Shown here piece after piece: positions 9,286-18,214 of a stretch of DNA of 37,216 nt; positions within the stretch are counted from its first letter, which is position 1, and each line of letters starts with the position of its first letter. Source of the stretch: an uncultured Bacteroidota bacterium (GTDB taxonomy: Bacteria; Bacteroidota; Bacteroidia; Chitinophagales; Chitinophagaceae); assembly GCA_903824665.1 (NCBI GenBank), contig CAIJXT010000012.1, positions 1 to 37,216 on the forward strand, in the 5' to 3' direction. Below the pieces are notes generated by a model that worked only from the letters and a program-made list of their open reading frames with translations, was not told the origin of the DNA and searched no databases. The position numbers and the translations under genes were made by a program.

Positions 9286-10479
9286 CTAGAAGAGGCTCAC
9301 CACCCAATAGCAGCCAGCCGCAAGTAATCCGCTTACTGGTATGGTCAGGATCCACGCCCATAAAAGGTTGATCGTAACACCCCAACGTACTGCTGAAAGT
9401 CGTTTGGTGGCACCCACACCAATGATAGAACCGGTAATGGTATGCGTGGTACTTACGGGTATTTTAAGGTTTTCTGTAAGGAAGAGCGTGATTGCACCGG
9501 CCGTTTCTGCTGCCACACCTTCGAAAGGAGTAACCTTCGTGATACGTGTGCCCATGGTTTTTATGATCTTCCAGCCACCACTCATTGTACCCAAAGCTAT
9601 TGCTGAGTAGCAAGCCAGAGGCACCCAGTAGGGCATTTGGTCGTGAGAAACAATCTGGTGTTCGCATACCAATGCTGCAGATATAATACCCATTACTTTC
9701 TGGGCATCATTGCCGCCATGACCTATGCTGAAAATCGCAGACGAAACCAATTGAAACCTTTTCAGGTACAATGTAGCCCTGGCGGTATTGAGTGAGCCAA
9801 GCACCATTGTAAACAAACTCATGGCTATCAGAATAGTACCAAGCAATAACCACTTCAGGTTTTTGCTCTCAAAGATTACGTTTGCCAGATGACTTTCGTA
9901 GAAGTTCTTCAGTTTTTCAGGGTTAGTTTCAATATTTTGGTATAGGAAGTAGCTAACTATACATATTATAGCGGTTGGTATGAGTTTGGGTATCCAGCCT
10001 TTTCGAAAAGAGTAAATAAACCATAATGATATTATAAACGCCATTATCATCCCCACCAAAGGTGCCAGAACAATGAAACTGACAGTTTTCAGAATGGGCT
10101 CAGAACTGATAGCTCCCCAGCCACCATGTGCTATTGCTGCTCCTGCAAAACCACCAATGAGTGTATGGGAGGAACTGGAAGGTATTCCAAACCACCAGGT
10201 AAGCAGATTCCAGGAAATGGCAGCAATAAGACCGGAGAGAATTACGGGCAAAGTGATAAACTCTTCGTGTACCGTTTTTGCTACCGTTTTTGCTACTCCA
10301 TGGTCTTTAAAAATGAAAAACGCGACAAAATTAAAAAACGCTGCCCAGGCTACGGCCTGAAAAGGTGTAAGCACCTTTGTAGAGACAACAGTGGCAATAG
10401 AGTTTGCCGCATCATGGAACCCATTAATGTAGTCAAATAACAAAGCCAGAAACAAAACAACGATGAGCAGTACCGACAT
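9286..10479 (-). CDS. pit: PiT-family inorganic phosphate transporter (low affinity)
   Basis: This 397-residue multi-spanning inner-membrane protein belongs to the PiT family, which imports phosphate or metal-phosphate with a cation. Both PiT signatures are visible: an N-terminal GFHDAANSIATVVST at about residues 20-34, and a C-terminal counterpart STTHTITGSIIGVGA at about 343-357, reflecting the internal duplication of the family. GIPSSSSHTLIGG near residue 118 is also characteristic. Length is in the range of bacterial Pit proteins. It begins 15 nt after the stop of the DUF47 gene, so the two are almost certainly co-transcribed, the usual Pit-accessory arrangement. Bacteroidota carry several PiT paralogues, and phosphate specificity is inferred from the family and context. 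Confidence 0.93.
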   Translation of the reverse strand: MSVLLIVVLFLALLFDYINGFHDAANSIATVVSTKVLTPFQAVAWAAFFNFVAFFIFKDHGVAKTVAKTVHEEFITLPVILSGLIAAISWNLLTWWFGIPSSSSHTLIGGFAGAAIAHGGWGAISSEPILKTVSFIVLAPLVGMIMAFIISLWFIYSFRKGWIPKLIPTAIICIVSYFLYQNIETNPEKLKNFYESHLANVIFESKNLKWLLLGTILIAMSLFTMVLGSLNTARATLYLKRFQLVSSAIFSIGHGGNDAQKVMGIISAALVCEHQIVSHDQMPYWVPLACYSAIALGTMSGGWKIIKTMGTRITKVTPFEGVAAETAGAITLFLTENLKIPVSTTHTITGSIIGVGATKRLSAVRWGVTINLLWAWILTIPVSGLLAAGCYWVVSLF

Positions 10480-10494
10480 ACCGGAAAGCTTTGA

Positions 10495-11142
10495 TTAAGC
10501 GTATTTAATAATAATAGATTCTACAACGTTCGCAGCGTCTTCGCATTTGTCTGTAACCACCTCGAGCATCTGGAAAATATCTTTTTGCTTAATCAGCTCA
10601 ACCGCACTGATGTTGGAGGAAAAAAGTTTTAGCATGGTTGAATCCAATAAATCATCAGCAGCATTTTCAAGGCTGTTGACTATAACGCATGAAGCAGTTA
10701 TATCACGCAGGTTCTTCAATCCGCGAAGGCCATAAACTGCTGTATTGATAGCGGCTATAGATTTTGAGATGATTTCTGCGAATTGGGGTAGGGTATTGTA
10801 TTGATCGTCAATCTGGTAGTTTACTATCCTTTTGGCTGCACCCCAGATATAGTCGGCAATATCGTCGAGCGATGTGGCCAGATAGTGAATGTCTTCGCGG
10901 TCAAGTGGAGTAATAAAGTTACTGCCGAGTTCTATAAATAGCCTGTGCGTGGTTTCGTCATTCTTATGTTCGAGCTCTTCCAGAGTTCTCAGCATGGCGT
11001 CACGTTTGTTCAGATCTTTTTCGGCTAAAGCATTTTTGAACGTATCGCCCATCAATACCAGTGTTGTAGCAACTTCCTCAAAAAGACTGTAGAAAACTCT
11101 GTCTTTTGGCAGGAAAATCTTCAATATCGAACCAAGCGCCAT
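10495..11142 (-). CDS. DUF47 family PhoU-like phosphate transport regulator
   Basis: This 215-residue, largely helical protein belongs to the DUF47 (PhoU_div) family, encoded beside pit genes in many bacteria and thought to modulate Pit activity. Visible features are the start MALGSILKIFLPKDRVFY, a heptad-like helical segment at about residues 30-75 rich in Glu/Asp (LEELEHKNDE), and the family-typical block LDREDIHYLATSLDDIADYI near residues 80-99, whose acidic residues correspond to the metal-binding E/DxxxD motifs of PhoU folds. It is the first gene of a two-gene operon with pit. A good -7 box lies upstream at 11183-11190. It is the only PhoU-like gene here, since the pst operon lacks phoU. 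Confidence 0.9.
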   Translation of the reverse strand: MALGSILKIFLPKDRVFYSLFEEVATTLVLMGDTFKNALAEKDLNKRDAMLRTLEELEHKNDETTHRLFIELGSNFITPLDREDIHYLATSLDDIADYIWGAAKRIVNYQIDDQYNTLPQFAEIISKSIAAINTAVYGLRGLKNLRDITASCVIVNSLENAADDLLDSTMLKLFSSNISAVELIKQKDIFQMLEVVTDKCEDAANVVESIIIKYA

Positions 11143-11182
11143 GTATGTATTTTTTTAATAAATTGTTCTGGTTTTCGTAGTG

Positions 11183-11190
11183 CAAAGTTA
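11183..11190 (-). promoter_or_regulatory. -7 box (TAACTTTG) of the DUF47-pit operon
   Basis: The minus-strand sequence TAACTTTG matches TAnnTTTG exactly and ends 40 nt before the ATG at 11142. A TTTG lies at 11217-11220, with a gap of 26 nt, a little longer than the usual -33/-7 spacing. Confidence 0.5.
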
Positions 11191-11342
11191 TTCGCTTGGC
11201 AGGTACTTTCGCAGGTCAAAAAAATACTTAATAATTTGATAACATTGAGGTCACTTAAGTTTTGGTGGGCTAATATGTAACAGTACCTTTTTATCTGATA
11301 CCGCAGCATCGAATGTTGGAAAATCGTAAATAAGACAATAAC

Positions 11343-11370
11343 GAAAGGGGCGGTAATTACCGCCCCTTTC
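11343..11370 (-). terminator. Perfect palindrome terminator downstream of pckA
   Basis: Half-site GAAAGGGGCGGTAA is followed directly by its exact reverse complement, giving a 28-bp perfect palindrome with a GC-rich stem, 23 nt past the pckA stop codon. The minus strand continues with CGTTATTGTCTTATTTA. It can act as the intrinsic terminator of pckA and would separate pckA from the DUF47-pit operon. Confidence 0.8.
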
Positions 11371-11393
11371 ATTCAATTTTATCAATAGATTAC

Positions 11394-13010
11394 TTATCCT
11401 GCGTTCTCCAGAACTTTTGGAGCTGCAGATCGTATCTCTTCATTTGCCTGTGCTGCATACTTCGCGAAGTTGTTCACAAATAATTTTGCCAACTCATTTG
11501 CTTTTTTATCGTACGCTTCTTTATCGGCCCAGGTGTTGCGAGGCATCAGAATTTCTGATGGAACATCTGGAACACTGGCAGGCATAAGCACGCCGAATAC
11601 CGGATGCGCTTCGTAGCCAACGTTATTGAGTTCGCCCTTCATTGCCGCAGTGATCATAGAACGTGTATAACGGAGCTTCATACGGCTACCGGTACCGTAG
11701 GCACCACCACTCCAGCCTGTGTTGATCAGCCATACGTTTACGTCAGTATGTTCCTCTAGTTTCTTGCCCAGCAGCTCAGCATATTTCGCTGGATGCAGTG
11801 GCAAAAATACACGACCAAAGCAAGCTGAGAAAGTAGTTTGAGGTTCTGTTACACCAACTTCTGTACCGGCAACCTTGGCAGTATAACCACTTATGAAGTG
11901 ATACATAGCCTGGGCCTTGGTAAGTTTTGAAATTGGAGGCAGAATACCAAATGCATCGCAGGTAAGAAAGAAAATGTTTTTAGGCTGTCCGCCATATGAT
12001 GGCTCTTTCGAATTTTCGATGAAATCAATTGGGTAAGCAGCCCGTGTGTTTTCTGTTATGCTTGCATCGGCATAATCAACAGTGTTGGTGCCGGCTACAA
12101 ACTTGATGTTTTCCAGCAAAGAGCCTGGTTTGATGGCGCGGAAAATCTGAGGTTCTTTTTCTTCGCTCAGATCAATACATTTTGCATAGCATCCACCCTC
12201 GAAATTGAAAACAGTTGTATCAGACCAGCCATGCTCATCATCGCCTATAAGCGCACGATCAGGATCAGCACTCAATGTTGTCTTACCCGTGCCGCTAAGC
12301 CCAAAGAAAAGCGCTACATCGCCATCCTTGCCTTCGTTGGCAGAGCAGTGCATACTTAGCACTTTGTGGTTGTGCGGCAGTACAAAGTTGAGCACACCAA
12401 ATATGCCCTTCTTCATTTCGCCGGTATAGCCCGAGCCGCCTATAAGGATCACTTTGCGGGTGAAGTTAACAATCGTGAAATTTCCCTGACGTGTTCCGTC
12501 TGTTGCGGGGTCGGCCTGAAAACCGGGAGCCTGCAGAATCAGCCAGTCATGGTTTGCAGTGTTTATTTCTGCATCAGTAGGACGGAGGAACAGGTCGTTG
12601 CAAAACAGATTTGCCCAGGGCGTTTCGTTAATAACACGAATGTTCAGGCGATAAGCAGGATCGGCACAAGCATATGCATCGCGCACCCACACTTCTTTGC
12701 CGGCCATGTAGGCACAAACCTTGTCGTACAGTTTATCGAAGGCTTCTGGTGCGAAGGGGATATTTACATCACCCCAATCTACACTGTCTTCTGTTATCGC
12801 ATCTTTCACGGTGAACTTGTCTTTCGGAGAGCGACCGGTAAACTTGCCTGTGCTCACGCACAAAGCACCCGTATCATTGAGCACTCCCTGGCCAAGCTCG
12901 AGCGTTTTTTTTGCCAATTCTTCCGGAGAAAGATTCCAATGTGCGATCCCAACATTTATCCCTAGATCAGCTAAATTCACTGACGGATTTTTTCTGCCAA
13001 ATTCCTGCAT
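11394..13010 (-). CDS. pckA: Phosphoenolpyruvate carboxykinase (ATP)
   Basis: PckA converts oxaloacetate and ATP to phosphoenolpyruvate, CO2 and ADP in the cytosol, the entry step of gluconeogenesis; in some anaerobes it runs in the reverse direction. The 538-residue length matches the ATP-dependent family. Visible signatures are TGRSPKDKFTVKD near residues 58-70, the kinase-1a (P-loop) motif GLSGTGKTTLSADP near 243-256, the following metal/phosphate-binding segment ALIGDDEHGW, NFEGGCYAKCIDLS, and the adenine-side region TGWSGG followed by GSRMKLRYTR. The start at 13010 gives the usual N-terminus. A -7 box lies 33 nt upstream. It is flanked by unrelated genes and has its own terminator, so it is probably monocistronic. 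Confidence 0.97.
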   Translation of the reverse strand: MQEFGRKNPSVNLADLGINVGIAHWNLSPEELAKKTLELGQGVLNDTGALCVSTGKFTGRSPKDKFTVKDAITEDSVDWGDVNIPFAPEAFDKLYDKVCAYMAGKEVWVRDAYACADPAYRLNIRVINETPWANLFCNDLFLRPTDAEINTANHDWLILQAPGFQADPATDGTRQGNFTIVNFTRKVILIGGSGYTGEMKKGIFGVLNFVLPHNHKVLSMHCSANEGKDGDVALFFGLSGTGKTTLSADPDRALIGDDEHGWSDTTVFNFEGGCYAKCIDLSEEKEPQIFRAIKPGSLLENIKFVAGTNTVDYADASITENTRAAYPIDFIENSKEPSYGGQPKNIFFLTCDAFGILPPISKLTKAQAMYHFISGYTAKVAGTEVGVTEPQTTFSACFGRVFLPLHPAKYAELLGKKLEEHTDVNVWLINTGWSGGAYGTGSRMKLRYTRSMITAAMKGELNNVGYEAHPVFGVLMPASVPDVPSEILMPRNTWADKEAYDKKANELAKLFVNNFAKYAAQANEEIRSAAPKVLENAG

Positions 13011-13043
13011 AGATTAATTTTTTATTAAGAATTTTTTCGGCGA

Positions 13044-13051
13044 CAAAAGTA
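13044..13051 (-). promoter_or_regulatory. -7 box (TACTTTTG) of pckA
   Basis: TACTTTTG on the minus strand fits TAnnTTTG and ends 33 nt before the pckA ATG. No good -33 TTTG is visible; TTTAC at 13064-13068 is the nearest T-rich element. Confidence 0.45.
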
Positions 13052-13205
13052 ATACATAAAGCCGTAAAGTTGTGTATTAAATTTTTACCCAACACTTCGG
13101 ATGTTAATATTAAAAATGTCGCTACGGAAAGTGTAATCAACTGCAAGTGTACTGCAATTATTTGTGGAATCGGTGTTTGGCGTAATCATATCAAGAAAAT
13201 AGCGG

Positions 13206-15380
13206 CTAAAGGTTGAGCTTAATGCCTCCATTTGCAATAAATCCCTCCATAGGTGCATACAAATCGCTAAAAACCGGATTGGAGACCGAACCCGTAAAAT
13301 AGTTGCCGAATTTTGATTGCCGGCTGTCCAGTATGTTCTCAAAATTGATGAAAACCGACATTCGCTTCCATAAACGCTCTGCCATGGCGCCGCACAACCA
13401 GTAGTCACGGCCTGTTCCACCGTTGTTCAGTTTTTGCGGACCGAAGTAATAGGCTTCAAGACCTATTTTCCATTTGTCTTCAACTTCGTACATCAGTACG
13501 GTATTGGTACGATGCAAGGGCGTGAGCGGGGTAGCCACATCGATAGTGCCGCTGTGCATGCGCGAATCTGTGTAGGTATAACCAAGGAAAAGCTTGAAGT
13601 CGCGATAGGTCACTTTAATATTTGTTTCACCTCCCTGTGCGTCTATGTGGGCTGCGGTGTTGCGAAAGCGGTTGAAAACAGATCCTGAAGCCGAAAGCAG
13701 CAGCGGGTTGTTGATACGAGTATAGAAAATGAGCTGGTTGAAGCTCAAATGTATTGCTCCATCGGCAATACTTGTTTTGTAGTTAACGTCCCAGTTGCCA
13801 CCATAACTTTTTTCGAGCCTGTTGCTGTCTGTATTTACCGGCAATACGTTCTGGTACAGGATTCGTTCACTCTCTTCTGTGAAAATAGTGGGGGCTTTGT
13901 ATCCCAGCCCGCCTCCAATGCGTGATGTAAGCTGGGCGGATGGTTTGTACAGTAGGGAGAAGCGAGGCAGCAATACGGGGCTGTAGTTAACTACATAGTC
14001 GTACCTGATGCCGGTTTCCAGTATTAGTTTTTCGCGCATCGTCCATGTGTTCTGAAGAAACACGCCAGGGGTCAGTAGTTTGTAATTCCTGAGGGGGGTA
14101 GGTGAAACCTGCTGTTCTGTGAAGGCATCGGTAAAGAAGTTCAATCCCCCTATCCATTCAGTTTTTTCATTTTCTGTAGCATACGAAATTTCAGAAAAGG
14201 AGCTCGTTTGTCTGCCATCGAATACATAGCCGGGTACGTTGATCGTTCGGTAAAATTGACTGATGCTGTTTTTGATCTTCAGGTTGGCGTTTTTTGACAA
14301 CCTGTGCAGCAATTCAAATTCGGTACTGAAGCGTTCAGTATTGTTCGTTTCGTAGTACCGGTTAGTTGAATCACCTATACCGGTAAGGTATTTTATATCA
14401 CCTCCTGTCCTTTTCTCGAATGAACTGTTTAGCCCCAGGCTTATTTCCGTTTCCGGAGTAAGGTACAGGAACAATTTCGGGCTAAAGGTAAATCGGCTGA
14501 ACTCTGGTATTGCGGTGAAGTCAACATTTCGTGGAGCATAGGGTTTATTCATATCATAGGCACCGTATAGGGTTATGCCAGCCTTGCCGAATTTGCGGCT
14601 GTAGAACCCGTTGAGGTCGAGCCCGCCTGCGCTGGTGCCATTTGCAAGGAATCTTGCTTCGGGTTCGCTTCCGGGTGTTTTCGACACCAGATTGACCAGA
14701 CCGGCTATAGCTCCGCCTCCGTACAATGTAGACGATGCCCCTTTCACGATCTCTACACGTTTCAGATTGAGCGGTGGGGTTTGCAGCAAACCAAGGCCAC
14801 CTGAAAAACCAGCATACAATGGTAATCCATCCTTCAGTATTTGGGTATAGCGGCCATCCATACCCTGTATCCGGATACTGCTGTTGCCGGACGTAGCAGA
14901 TGTTTGCAGCATTTGTATACCGGTGCTTTCTGCAAGTACCATGCGGATGTCGCCCGGTTTCATGTTGGCCTTTTCCTCCAGTTCCTCACCTGCTACCAGC
15001 TCTACACGGGTTGGTATATCCTGAATGGTGCGGCTACTGCGGGTGGTACTCACAATGGTTTCTTCGAGCTCTTCCTCATTTTCCTGCATGTACACAAAAA
15101 ACGTATCTGTGCCGGAAAGCGGAAATACAATGCTGTCTGTTCGGGTTTCGTATCCCGGAAACCGGAAACTCACGGCCTGTTTGCCTGAGGGGATGCCGGT
15201 GATCGTGACAAACCCGTTGTTGTCGCTCGAATTGCCGGTAGCCGTACCCGGCACAAAGGCCACCACTCCCGGTAGTGGATCTTTTGTCTTCTCATCTTTT
15301 ATTAAGATATGCAATGAGTGCTGTGCATAGCCGGAAAAGCTGAATGCCATACAGCACAACGCCATAATAGTGTTTTTCAT
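13206..15380 (-). CDS. TonB-dependent outer-membrane receptor with carboxypeptidase-like N-terminal domain
   Basis: This 724-residue outer-membrane receptor should import a scarce ligand with TonB/ExbBD energy. Visible parts are a signal peptide ending SGYAQ (about residues 1-20); a CarbopepD_reg-like beta domain (about 22-105, with DPLPGVVAFVPGT and GNSSDNNGFVTITGIPSG); a TonB-box-like stretch ETIVSTTRSSRTIQDIP (about 109-125); a plug with IRIQGMDGRYTQILKDGLPL and VEIVKGASSTLYGGGAIAGL (about 125-235); and a 22-strand-type barrel to the C-terminal GGIKLNL. There is no SusD partner, so a SusC-type glycan role is unlikely. The length and the plug resemble siderophore, heme, cobalamin or metal receptors. 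It follows a Cys-rich secreted protein by 66 nt, which hints at a metal substrate; this is inference. Confidence 0.92.
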   Translation of the reverse strand: MKNTIMALCCMAFSFSGYAQHSLHILIKDEKTKDPLPGVVAFVPGTATGNSSDNNGFVTITGIPSGKQAVSFRFPGYETRTDSIVFPLSGTDTFFVYMQENEEELEETIVSTTRSSRTIQDIPTRVELVAGEELEEKANMKPGDIRMVLAESTGIQMLQTSATSGNSSIRIQGMDGRYTQILKDGLPLYAGFSGGLGLLQTPPLNLKRVEIVKGASSTLYGGGAIAGLVNLVSKTPGSEPEARFLANGTSAGGLDLNGFYSRKFGKAGITLYGAYDMNKPYAPRNVDFTAIPEFSRFTFSPKLFLYLTPETEISLGLNSSFEKRTGGDIKYLTGIGDSTNRYYETNNTERFSTEFELLHRLSKNANLKIKNSISQFYRTINVPGYVFDGRQTSSFSEISYATENEKTEWIGGLNFFTDAFTEQQVSPTPLRNYKLLTPGVFLQNTWTMREKLILETGIRYDYVVNYSPVLLPRFSLLYKPSAQLTSRIGGGLGYKAPTIFTEESERILYQNVLPVNTDSNRLEKSYGGNWDVNYKTSIADGAIHLSFNQLIFYTRINNPLLLSASGSVFNRFRNTAAHIDAQGGETNIKVTYRDFKLFLGYTYTDSRMHSGTIDVATPLTPLHRTNTVLMYEVEDKWKIGLEAYYFGPQKLNNGGTGRDYWLCGAMAERLWKRMSVFINFENILDSRQSKFGNYFTGSVSNPVFSDLYAPMEGFIANGGIKLNL

Positions 15381-15446
15381 TAGTTAGTTTGAATTGCCTG
15401 AATAATACCCGCCATACGGCTGGGATGACCAAATTGTATTGTTACA

Positions 15447-15758
15447 TCAGGCAAGGTCGGGCGGCTGCCAGAGTAGAGGAATGTATTGTGGCGTGAAGCC
15501 TATGATGAACAGGCTAAACTGCTTTTGGTATGAAGTGGGAGTATGATTGGGTACAAACTGAAAAGTGGAAACAACAAAGCCCGAACAGGAATGGCAGAAA
15601 AAAGGAGAGCACGAGCCACAATCGTCATCAGTATCGTTGGAGGGAGTATGCTTTTCGGTGAGTTCTTTTTTTACAATATCGCAACCATCGAACGCACAGC
15701 AGGGAACTGCAGTGAGCACCAATACATAGATTGCCAATAAAGCAGTGAAAAATCTCAT
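15447..15758 (-). CDS. Small Cys-rich secreted protein upstream of the TonB receptor (DUF6660-like)
   Basis: This 103-residue protein has an N-terminal signal sequence (FFTALLAIYVLVLTAVPC) followed by a cysteine-rich segment: C20, C21, C26, then C47-x2-C50-x4-C55-H-x-C58. The CxxC/CHxC pattern could bind a metal. The composition and position resemble small Bacteroidota proteins (I believe those labelled DUF6660) found directly before TonB receptors and metal-efflux genes, but I am recalling this and could not check it. It starts 25 nt after the stop of the reductase gene and has its own -7 box 8 nt before its ATG, and it precedes the receptor by 66 nt. A two-gene operon with the receptor is likely. 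Alternative: a lipoprotein using C20 or C21, although the lipobox is poor. Confidence 0.75.
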   Translation of the reverse strand: MRFFTALLAIYVLVLTAVPCCAFDGCDIVKKELTEKHTPSNDTDDDCGSCSPFFCHSCSGFVVSTFQFVPNHTPTSYQKQFSLFIIGFTPQYIPLLWQPPDLA

Positions 15759-15766
15759 TTGCGTTG

Positions 15767-15774
15767 CAAATGTA
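15767..15774 (-). promoter_or_regulatory. -7 box (TACATTTG) directly before the Cys-rich gene
   Basis: TACATTTG on the minus strand fits TAnnTTTG and ends only 8 nt before the ATG at 15758, so transcription would start at or within a few nt of the start codon. It implies a promoter for the Cys-rich gene/TonB-receptor pair separate from the upstream reductase gene. Confidence 0.5.
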
Positions 15775-15783
15775 ACACTAAAC

Positions 15784-16341
15784 TTATACTATATCGCTTG
15801 TTTGCACAATACTGCTTGTCCTACCGTACCAAAGTTGCACAAGCCCTGTAGGAAATGTAAGGCTCCGTGTTAGGGAGATACGACCTTCAGACATATCGCT
15901 TGAAAACAGACGGATGCCACTGCCTGTAAACCATGGAATAATGGAAATGATGTAGTTGTCTATCAGGTCTTCTTTCATCAGCGCGGCAACGGTTTCGGCG
16001 CCGCCATCAATAAAGATATTCTTCCCTGGTTCGTCCTTCAGTTTTGCAATCAAATCGGTGAGACTGCCGTTGTAGTAGGTGACATTTTCGTCGCCGCCTG
16101 TTTTGCTATGCGACCATACATAACACTTTCTTCCTTTGTGCGGAAAATCAACGCCAAATGAAAGTACTTTGTCGTAGGTTTTTCGACCCATGATAACTGT
16201 GTCAACAGTGCTTACAAAATCATTGTATCCATAATCTTCGCCGGGCTTATCTACCACCGACAACCAATCGATATTGCCATCATGTTTTGCAATATAACCG
16301 TCGGCGCTCATTGCAATGTAGAGTACTACTTTTCTGCTCAT
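15784..16341 (-). CDS. Dihydrofolate reductase-like protein (RibD C-terminal domain family)
   Basis: This 185-residue cytosolic oxidoreductase has the DHFR/RibD-C fold. The start KVVLYIAMSADGYIAKHDG, the IDWL segment, the NADPH-binding motif VIMGRKTYDKVLSFG (about residues 49-63), IFIDGGAETVAALMKEDLID (about 109-128) and the C-terminal LVQLWYGR identify the YyaP/YwjB group. These enzymes bind NADPH, but their physiological substrates are mostly unknown; they are not the essential folate-pathway FolA. The gene is upstream of the Cys-rich/TonB-receptor pair with only 25 nt between them, though an internal promoter is likely, so functional linkage is not implied. The 276 bp separating it from pstB suggest it is not part of the pst operon. 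Confidence 0.88.
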   Translation of the reverse strand: MSRKVVLYIAMSADGYIAKHDGNIDWLSVVDKPGEDYGYNDFVSTVDTVIMGRKTYDKVLSFGVDFPHKGRKCYVWSHSKTGGDENVTYYNGSLTDLIAKLKDEPGKNIFIDGGAETVAALMKEDLIDNYIISIIPWFTGSGIRLFSSDMSEGRISLTRSLTFPTGLVQLWYGRTSSIVQTSDIV

Positions 16342-16445
16342 GTTTCAGGTTTATTGAGCAATTTTAGGGCAAAGGCAATGGGCTGCAAAATATATTTGCC
16401 TCAACAGGAACATTTTTCACAATTTGTTTTGAATGTTACAGAAAA

Positions 16446-16500
16446 GCCGGCTCCGGTGTCAGCAATCAGAAGCAACCCAGTTCACCGGGGCTTTGCTGTT
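16446..16500 (-). terminator. Possible imperfect stem-loop after the pst operon
   Basis: On the minus strand AAAGCC...CCGGTG and CACCGG...GGCTTT can pair as two 6-bp helices around a loop of about 24 nt, followed by TCTG. It lies about 120 nt beyond the pstB stop. Bulges and the large loop make this weak. The rest of 16342-16617 shows nothing. Confidence 0.25.
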
Positions 16501-16617
16501 GTAATGGTGGTGCGTCTTGCTGTTTGGAGGTTGCTGTGAACACCGTATCCATAGCATCGCTAACGAATGTAATCTGGCTGCACTGAAGGTCATTGACACA
16601 GTAAACTGAAAAATAGC

Positions 16618-17379
16618 TTATCCAAACTTGCCTTTTACATAATTGTTTGTAAGTTCTTTATTCGGGTTATTAAAAATGTCATGTGTATTACCCGACTCGA
16701 TAATTTCGCCCATGTACATAAAAACAGTTTTGTCAGCTACCCGCTGTGCCTGCTGCATATTGTGTGTTACGATAATTATTGTATAGTCCTTTTTTAGTTT
16801 AATGATCAGTTCCTCTATCTTCAAAGTACTCAGCGGGTCCAGGGCAGAACAAGGCTCATCCATTAATATCACTTCGGGGCGCAACGCAACAGTGCGGGCA
16901 ATGCACAGGCGCTGCTGCTGACCACCGGAAAGCCTTGTGGCAGGTTTGTTTAGCTCATCTTTCACTTCGTCCCAGATATAGCTCTCTTTAAGTGCGCCTT
17001 CGATTATAGCGTCACGCTCTGATTTTGGTACACCGTTTATCTTCAGGCCATAATTGATATTCTCATAAATGCTCTTTGGAAAAGGATTTGCTTTTTGAAA
17101 CACCATGCCTACACGCCGTCTCAGTTGTGTCACAGACATATCTTTTGCATAGAGGTTCTGTTTGTCCAAAAGGAACTGCCCTTCAACTCGTGCATCAGGT
17201 GAAAGATCATGCATACGGTTGAAGGACCGTAGCAGTGTGCTTTTGCCGCAACCGGATGGTCCTATTAGTGCTGTGACACTGTTCTTTGCGAAGGAGATAT
17301 CGATGTTCTTCAGAATTTGCTTGCTGCCAAACCAAAGATTCACTTGTTGTGCTGATAATATGATCTGTTCATCCACCAT
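16618..17379 (-). CDS. pstB: Phosphate ABC transporter ATP-binding protein PstB
   Basis: PstB is the ATPase of the high-affinity phosphate importer. The 253 residues show Walker A GPSGCGKST (about 38-46), the Q-loop in MVFQKANPFPKSIYENINYG (about 92-111), the ABC signature LSGGQQQR (about 148-155), Walker B VILMDEP with the D-loop SALDP (about 169-181) and the switch histidine in IIIVTHNMQQAQRVA (about 199-213). KANPFPKSIYEN is diagnostic for PstB within the ABC superfamily. It overlaps the end of pstA by 11 nt and is last in the operon. In many bacteria phoU follows pstB; here the next gene is an unrelated reductase. Confidence 0.97.
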   Translation of the reverse strand: MVDEQIILSAQQVNLWFGSKQILKNIDISFAKNSVTALIGPSGCGKSTLLRSFNRMHDLSPDARVEGQFLLDKQNLYAKDMSVTQLRRRVGMVFQKANPFPKSIYENINYGLKINGVPKSERDAIIEGALKESYIWDEVKDELNKPATRLSGGQQQRLCIARTVALRPEVILMDEPCSALDPLSTLKIEELIIKLKKDYTIIIVTHNMQQAQRVADKTVFMYMGEIIESGNTHDIFNNPNKELTNNYVKGKFG

Positions 17380-18214
17380 TCTTGCTGTGTTTGTACCGTA
17401 TGTAGAATGCGGTAATGTTCAATAAAAAAACCACTAAAATCAACACCAGTGCCGTGCCATATGCCAATGGCCGTACTACCTCTATAGACTGATGTTGGGT
17501 AGAAAGCATGTATAGATGGTAGGGTAGCGACATGAATTCCTGATTGAGGTATCCTGCCGGACTATTGATATAAAATGCAACACCGGTAAACATAATGGGT
17601 GCAGTTTCGCCCGCTGCCCGGGACAGTGTGAGTACCACACCCGTAAGTATACCGGGCAGGGCGGTAGGCAATACAACGTCCCTGATAGATTCAAATTGCG
17701 TTGCACCCACCGCCAGTGCAGCCTCGCGTGTGCTCGCTGGTATTCGACGCAATGCTTCCTCGGTAGTAGTGATAATATAGGGGAGCGATAGCAATCCTAA
17801 AGTGAAGCCAGCTGACAGCAGTGATGTGCCCATTTTCAGGCCCTGAACAAAAAGTGCCAGCCCAAACAAGCCATAGATTATGGAGGGCACCCCCGAAAGG
17901 TTGCGAATACATGCCCGCGTCAATCTCGTCAGCCAGCTGTCTACCGCATATTCGTTGAGGTAAATGGCACAACTGATACCGAACGGGGTTGCTACTGCCG
18001 CCGTGGTAAGTGTTACAAGTACCGTCCCCAGTATTGCAGGTAGTATGCCGCCTTTCGTCATTCCGTTGGTAGGCTGGCTACTTACGAATTCCCACGATAG
18101 AGAAGGTGCACCACGGCTGATGATATCATATAGAATAACAAACAGAAAGAAACACACTATTCCGGTACAGAATAGCAAAGTGCCCCATTCGATAAAAGGC
18201 GACAGTCTCTTCAT
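17369..18214 (-). CDS. pstA: Phosphate ABC transporter permease PstA
   Basis: PstA is one of the two transmembrane subunits of the Pst importer. The 281 residues contain about six membrane segments; the BPD permease (EAA-type) loop appears as REAALAVGATQFESIRDVVLPTALPGILTGVVL-type sequence near residues 163-196, followed by the family-typical GETAPIMFTG (about 206-215). The start ATG at 18214 overlaps the pstC stop by 4 nt (ATGA type), indicating translational coupling. The 3' end overlaps pstB by 11 nt. Length and order (S-C-A-B) are standard. Confidence 0.95.
   Translation of the reverse strand: MKRLSPFIEWGTLLFCTGIVCFFLFVILYDIISRGAPSLSWEFVSSQPTNGMTKGGILPAILGTVLVTLTTAAVATPFGISCAIYLNEYAVDSWLTRLTRACIRNLSGVPSIIYGLFGLALFVQGLKMGTSLLSAGFTLGLLSLPYIITTTEEALRRIPASTREAALAVGATQFESIRDVVLPTALPGILTGVVLTLSRAAGETAPIMFTGVAFYINSPAGYLNQEFMSLPYHLYMLSTQHQSIEVVRPLAYGTALVLILVVFLLNITAFYIRYKHSKNGG

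Noticed and set aside
11121..11372. 83-codon minus-strand frame upstream of DUF47
   Set aside because: It overlaps the DUF47 start, the -7 box and the pckA terminator palindrome; composition is not protein-like.
12366..12965. 199-codon plus-strand frame opposite pckA
   Set aside because: It is fully antisense to a clearly conserved pckA and has no recognisable features.
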